Translations under genes and position numbers: made by a program
NCBI GenBank assembly: GCA_964632485.1
Contig: CAZWDO010000023.1
Span: forward strand, 1-57,855
Reading direction: 5' to 3'
Length of the DNA stretch: 57,855 nucleotides
Origin: CAZWDO01 sp964632485 [NCBI: uncultured bacterium]
GTDB lineage: Bacteria > JAGOEH01
Shown: positions 54,337 through 57,855 of the stretch, one piece after another
Layout: the number at the start of each line of letters is the position of its first letter
Position numbering within the stretch: the stretch's first letter is position 1
The notes under the pieces: generated by a model
Databases searched by the model: none
What the model was told of the DNA's origin: nothing
The model's input: the letters and a program-made list of their open reading frames with translations, nothing else

Positions 54337-56124
54337 ATGGATAGAGAGATGTTTATGAGTTATCCTTTAATATTGCTGGTTTTCGAGTCTGTAGTTGCTT
54401 ATTTTTTTGTATTATGGGTACATTCACGGCGGCAATATGATGGCTTGGGGCCTTTCTATGCGTTGCTGGGCGGGATTACTGTTATTATGTCGTGGGTCAC
54501 GGACTCCGGTATCCGCATCGAAGCTGCCGGCATTACCTTCATGGTGGGTTCCACTGTTTTCTATACGGCCTTGCTGTTAGGGGTTTTTGTCGTCTATGTC
54601 TTTGATGGCCCGCGTTCTACGCGTATTGCTATTTATACGATTGCCGGTATTTCCATTGTGACTCCTCTGATCGCATCAATTCTGCTTCTTCAGATAAATA
54701 TGAATGATCCAGCTTTTATCGCCTCCATCCCAGCTCCCAGCCTGCGCATTAATACGGCTTCTGTATTAACTACGATTATTGACTTGTTTTTTTTGGCTAT
54801 GGCTTGGGAATTTTTAGGGAAAAAACGGTGGAGAATAAATATATGGGTCCGCGCTTACCTTACGCTTTTAGGAGTGATGTGGATTGATGTCCTCCTGTTT
54901 ACAACCGGCGCTTTTTACTCGACTCCTAATTATTGGGCCATCTTGGAAGGAACCCTTTTAAGCCGATTGGTCATCTCCTTGTTTGCTTATCCATTTTTGT
55001 ATTTTTATTTGATTTGGCAATATCGCAAGAAAGGAGCTGTGATTGAAAATCGTCCGGTGTTGACTATACTGAACGAAATACTGGAAGTACGATCGGAACT
55101 CAGTATGGCCAAACAGGAAATCGAACGTCGTCATCGGGCAGAATCAGCCTTGCGGAAAAGTGAAAACCGCTATCGCACTTTTATCAACGCCAGTGATGAT
55201 ATGGCGTACCTAAAAGATGATCAGCTCCGGTATATTATAGTCAATGAAAAAAATGCCGCATTTTTTAATTTAAATGCTGAAGCGATTATCGGGCATGATG
55301 ATTTCCATTTAATGCCTCATGAACAGGCTCTTGCCTGTAGAAAAAGCGATGAACAGGCGCTCTCTGAAAAAAAAGTCGTTATTACCGAGGAAATTGTTGA
55401 CGGAAGAGTTTATGAAACGCGAAAATTCCCGGTGGACATCGCTGATGACCGGATCGGTATCGGCGCTTTTATTCGCGATATTACCGAACGGAAACGAGTT
55501 GAAGAGAAAATTCAGTCGCTTTTAGCGGAAAAAGAACTCCTGTTAAAAGAAACGCATCATCGGATTAAAAACAATATGAATATCATATATGGCTTTTTGG
55601 TCATCCAAGCCGAGAGAACAACCGATATTCCAGTTAAAAATGTTCTTCACGATGCCGCAGCCAGAGTTGAAAGTATGATGATCCTCTATGATAAATTATT
55701 TTGTTCAGAAGATATTCAGCAATTATCGATAAAAGAGTATTTCCCTGTGCTTATTGACGGTATCATCGCTATTTATCCTGTTCATTCGAAAGTTAAAATC
55801 GATATGGAACTGGAAGATATTATTCTGGATGTGAGAAGGCTTTCCTCTCTGGGGATTATTTTGAGTGAGATGATTACAAATGCAATGAAATATGCCTTTA
55901 TTGGTCGGCATGAAGGGGTTGTCACTATTACTGCCGCCAATAATACGGAAAACATTCGTATTGTTTTTCAGGATAATGGAGTCGGTTTAGCCGATTCAAT
56001 CACCTTTGAAAATTCATCCGGTTTCGGTATGCAGTTGATTTATTTGCTGGTCCAGCAACTCAATGGATCGATTCAGATTGAACGGAATGCAGGTACGACG
56101 TTTATTATGCACTTTCCCGTTTAA
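54337..56124 (+). CDS. Membrane PAS-HisKA_2 sensor histidine kinase
   Basis: 595 aa. About seven hydrophobic segments (~5-25 to ~205-225) form an N-terminal membrane sensor with RSTRIAIYTIAGISIVTPL and the GSTVFYTALLLGVFVVYVF helix. A coiled coil (~250-270) leads to a PAS domain (~280-395), then HisKA_2 (~400-475) with the His in LLKETHHRIKNNMNIIYGF and the ATPase domain (~490-595) with SEMITNAMKYAF, DNGVGL and SGFGMQL. It is the same kinase class as 2044-5139. ATGs at 54337, 54349 and 54355 all precede the first helix; no site is clearly best. It probably phosphorylates an unlinked regulator. Confidence 0.88.
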   Translation: MDREMFMSYPLILLVFESVVAYFFVLWVHSRRQYDGLGPFYALLGGITVIMSWVTDSGIRIEAAGITFMVGSTVFYTALLLGVFVVYVFDGPRSTRIAIYTIAGISIVTPLIASILLLQINMNDPAFIASIPAPSLRINTASVLTTIIDLFFLAMAWEFLGKKRWRINIWVRAYLTLLGVMWIDVLLFTTGAFYSTPNYWAILEGTLLSRLVISLFAYPFLYFYLIWQYRKKGAVIENRPVLTILNEILEVRSELSMAKQEIERRHRAESALRKSENRYRTFINASDDMAYLKDDQLRYIIVNEKNAAFFNLNAEAIIGHDDFHLMPHEQALACRKSDEQALSEKKVVITEEIVDGRVYETRKFPVDIADDRIGIGAFIRDITERKRVEEKIQSLLAEKELLLKETHHRIKNNMNIIYGFLVIQAERTTDIPVKNVLHDAAARVESMMILYDKLFCSEDIQQLSIKEYFPVLIDGIIAIYPVHSKVKIDMELEDIILDVRRLSSLGIILSEMITNAMKYAFIGRHEGVVTITAANNTENIRIVFQDNGVGLADSITFENSSGFGMQLIYLLVQQLNGSIQIERNAGTTFIMHFPV

Positions 56125-56206
56125 ACCCTGGATCGAGTTTTAATGTAAATGGATTTTTGATAAATAGTATATTCTGGTTGAAATCCCCTGGGGATAAAGG
56201 AATCGC

Positions 56207-57004
56207 ATGAAATTAATCGCTCTTTTAACTGATTTTGGTTATGGGGATCCTTATGTTGCGCAAATGCTGGGTGTGATGAAGTCGATTGCTCCCGATAGCG
56301 AATTTATCCACATTACGCATAATGTTCCACCACAAAATATAGCGGTCGCACATTTTCTCCTAAGATATTCAGTTGATTATTTCCCGGATGGAACTGTTTT
56401 TTTGGTAGTGGTAGACCCCGGTGTTGGCTCTGAACGCCTGCCAATTATGATTGCCACTGAACGGTTTTATTTCGTTGGCCCCGATAATGGTTTATTTTCC
56501 CGTATCGGCGAATGGGCTTCTCCCGTATCTTCCATTCGCTATTTGACCAATTCCAAGTATTATCGGACTCAAAAAATTTCACATAGTTTTCATGGTCGCG
56601 ATATTTTTTCGCCCGTTGCCGCATGGCTGTCAAACGGAGTGCCCCTCGATAAACTGGGTCCTGTTATGGAATCGACGGTAAGCTTAACGCTGCCGCTCCT
56701 AACGGAAACTGCTGATGGTCTGGAAGCTTCGTTGATTTATATTGATCATTTTGGAAATTTAATGTTTAATTTTTCCAGAGAGGAATGGACAACCCGAGTG
56801 GGGAATCGCTTTTTTCGTATTGATTGCGGAGAATGGCAGATTGATTGTCTCTCAGAAAATTTTCAGCAGAAAACTCCATTGATTGCGCATTTCAACAGTT
56901 TCCAACTTCTCGAAATCGCCGTACCCAACGGCAATGCCGCCCGCTTGTTCGGCCTGGAAATCGGCGATGAATTTTCCATTTCGCTCCATTTGCTTTCTGA
57001 TTGA
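56207..57004 (+). CDS. S-adenosylmethionine hydrolase (SAM hydroxide adenosyltransferase, DUF62)
   Basis: 265 aa, full length for the family. It begins LIALLTDFGYGDPYVAQMLG, the acidic Asp start of the active site, followed by HNVPPQNIAVAHFLL, VVDPGVGSER and SFHGRDIFSPVAAWL, with the Asp-Arg-His set used to activate water. The C-terminal domain (~155-265) has IYIDHFGNLMFNFS. The reaction converts SAM and water to adenosine and methionine. A GGAATCGC site is weak. It lies 82 bases after the kinase stop. Relatives use fluoride or chloride; the residues here fit the water-using form. Confidence 0.93.
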   Translation: MKLIALLTDFGYGDPYVAQMLGVMKSIAPDSEFIHITHNVPPQNIAVAHFLLRYSVDYFPDGTVFLVVVDPGVGSERLPIMIATERFYFVGPDNGLFSRIGEWASPVSSIRYLTNSKYYRTQKISHSFHGRDIFSPVAAWLSNGVPLDKLGPVMESTVSLTLPLLTETADGLEASLIYIDHFGNLMFNFSREEWTTRVGNRFFRIDCGEWQIDCLSENFQQKTPLIAHFNSFQLLEIAVPNGNAARLFGLEIGDEFSISLHLLSD

Positions 57005-57050
57005 GCGCCAGTTTTATGGTATCTTTTAATAATCAGACAATAGATGTGGT

Positions 57051-57194
57051 TTAGTAAATATCCTGACAAAATTGCGCAGAATAATTGCATCGGTTGTCAT
57101 TTCGGCGATGCCTGGCGACTGGTTGCACGGATTTGGTCAGTGGATTCTGATACCAATCATGTTTACCGCCATGTCGAATCAGGATGCACCCCAT
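57051..57194 (-). pseudogene. hicA: Decayed HicA mRNA interferase
   Basis: On the minus strand, 47 residues read MGCILIRHGGKHDWYQNPLT then KSVQPVARHR, which is the core of HicA (GxxxxRxxGxHxxY...PVPRH). The N-terminal strand and helix of about 12 residues are missing and after RH the frame slips into unrelated sequence; another frame there gives AIILRNF, matching HicA's end (IIRNL). HicA toxins cleave mRNA using the His in RHGGKHD, which is still present, but the fold is broken at both ends. It lies just after hicB on the same strand. Confidence 0.75.
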
Positions 57195-57226
57195 TTCTTA
57201 AATTATTCTGATTAGGTCGATTCGTT

Positions 57227-57418
57227 TCATGCGACCTGCAACTCACCGACTCGATGAATGCAAGGGATTTTGTTACCAATACTATCGGCATAAATATCTT
57301 TGAGATTCTCTTTGAGTTCTTCGAGACTTTCGCCTTGAGTCCGGTAATCCGGGAACTCTTCGAGCCAGCCTATCCAAAGGTCGTTATCCTGATAATAAAT
57401 AAATCGTTTGGTTTCCAT
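57227..57418 (-). CDS. hicB: HicB-type antitoxin
   Basis: 63 aa on the minus strand. FIYYQDNDLWIGWLEEFPDY, then GESLEELKENLKDIY, form the partial RNase-H-like fold of short HicB proteins, with the typical WxGxLxxxPxxxTxG pattern. AAGGAG lies 6 bases before the ATG at 57418; the in-frame TTG at 57424 is not the start. HicB binds and silences HicA, and can repress its own promoter. Here the toxin gene is broken (57051-57194), so the antitoxin looks like an orphan left by decay. No DNA-binding helix-turn-helix is present at this length. Confidence 0.82.
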   Translation of the reverse strand: METKRFIYYQDNDLWIGWLEEFPDYRTQGESLEELKENLKDIYADSIGNKIPCIHRVGELQVA

Positions 57419-57633
57419 TGCCAACTCCTTGAATTAAAAAGCATTTCAGCGCCGTCTATTGAATCCATTATCTATCGATTTCATCCGGCAAAAAACCGGG
57501 GGAATGCCATCTTCAAATGCCGGACATTAACTCCAATTACTATAATAACCGTTTTCCAGTTCTATGTCAAGCAGGAAATTTGTGATTATTATTCCGCTGC
57601 CGATGGCGCGCATATGAATGAGCTGGAAAAGGC

Positions 57634-57662
57634 TTGACAAAGAAGGGGGCATGGGTTATATT
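57634..57662 (+). promoter_or_regulatory. Sigma-70-type promoter
   Basis: TTGACA (57634-57639), a 17-base spacer and TATATT (57657-57662), matching 11 of 12 consensus bases with ideal spacing. It sits 22 bases upstream of the AAA-ATPase ATG, so the leader is very short. Confidence 0.75.
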
Positions 57663-57684
57663 GCATTAAACAGGAGCGAGAGTC

Positions 57685-57855
57685 ATGGCGAGAAAATTTA
57701 GCAGTTACGGGCCGATCGATACCGACGAGCATTACTATGCGCCGCGGGAAAATTTAATCGAACAGGCGCTGAGCCAGCTCGTGGGCGACAATCCGGACAA
57801 GGGCGGGCATTATTTCACGGTCTGGGCGCCGCGCCAGACGGGAAAGACCTGGATA
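57685..57855 (+). CDS. AAA-ATPase-like protein, N-terminal part (window end)
   Basis: 57 residues are visible before the window stops. The start region (FSSYGPIDTDEHYYAPRENL) matches AAA-ATPase-like proteins, and the P-loop is APRQTGKTW, with Ala where the first Gly of Walker A would be and Arg-Gln in the loop, as in the AAA-ATPase_like / PD-(D/E)XK-associated family (where RPRRFGKT is usual). CAGGAGCGAGAGTC precedes the ATG. The remainder lies outside the window; such proteins often sit in accessory or defence regions. Confidence 0.75.
   Translation, partial: MARKFSSYGPIDTDEHYYAPRENLIEQALSQLVGDNPDKGGHYFTVWAPRQTGKTWI

Noticed and set aside
57254-57637. 127-aa plus-strand frame opposite hicB
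   Set aside because: It lies antisense to hicB, which has clear family features and a ribosome site; the plus-strand product has none.
1-57855. CRISPR array, tRNA, rRNA or insertion sequence
   Set aside because: No regularly spaced repeats, no tRNA-like clover leaf, no rRNA stretch and no transposase-like frame were seen on reading; small or diverged elements could be missed by eye.

Overview
The window most likely comes from an uncultured, Gram-negative, free-living bacterium of the Fibrobacteres-Chlorobi-Bacteroidetes (FCB) superphylum or a related candidate phylum such as KSB1, Calditrichota, Marinimicrobia or Zixibacteria. The evidence is three large secreted proteins carrying a YPNPFNP-type C-terminal sorting/FlgD-like Ig module, several lipoproteins, a predicted outer-membrane barrel, a Bacteroidetes-type class A beta-lactamase and a Bacteroidetes-style LeuA-like enzyme. 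The phylum is inferred; no rRNA or tRNA gene was seen. Almost every gene is on the plus strand.

Layout. (1) 1-8667: signalling cluster with the 3' end of a hybrid kinase, a receiver/HD-GYP phosphodiesterase, a receiver-PAS-GAF-HisKA_2 kinase and a second hybrid kinase paralogous to the first. (2) 8640-13476: a decayed MFS fragment fused to the kinase 3' end, a 1224-aa secreted subtilase, a DUF454 protein and an iron-sulfur fragment. (3) 13597-18649: a hybrid kinase, a LeuA-family synthase, an AT-rich membrane protein and a DUF3795 protein. (4) 18881-22289: an aspartyl-protease/PDZ lipoprotein, small lipoprotein and hypothetical genes and a PLP dehydratase. (5) 22397-32143: an ATP-grasp/methyltransferase fusion, a double-Cache lipoprotein, an NCS2 permease, a DUF2339 membrane protein, an MFS exporter, a methyltransferase and a small membrane protein. 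(6) 32195-36877: a frameshifted small gene, a secreted esterase and a parallel beta-helix protein. (7) 36.9-38.5 kb: AT-rich segment with a class A beta-lactamase and gene debris. (8) 38546-40989: an ABC-2 transporter. (9) 41226-46178: a 1650-aa Ser/Thr kinase-ATPase-GAF-GGDEF protein. (10) 46.2-48.4 kb: AT-rich cassette of a GHKL ATPase, a STAS-like protein and a PIN nuclease directly behind the C-terminal remnant of a type I restriction specificity subunit. (11) 48.4-49.6 kb: a graveyard of broken genes (GH13 enzyme, serine hydrolase, truncated secreted protein). (12) 49584-57855: a DUF485/sodium-solute symporter pair whose symporter is frameshifted, two secreted proteins, another HisKA_2 kinase, an S-adenosylmethionine hydrolase, a hicB with a decayed hicA, and the start of an AAA-ATPase.

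Three themes stand out. First, phosphorelay and cyclic-di-GMP signalling is dense: hybrid kinases with HPt domains, two HisKA_2 kinases, an HD-GYP enzyme and a GGDEF fused to a Ser/Thr kinase. Second, the accessory stretches are scars: at least nine gene fragments or frameshifted genes are readable between intact genes. Third, two compact modules deserve experimental attention: the GHKL-STAS-PIN operon, which looks like a partner-switch controlling an RNase, and the ATP-grasp/methyltransferase fusion, which looks like a one-protein peptide ligase plus tailoring enzyme.
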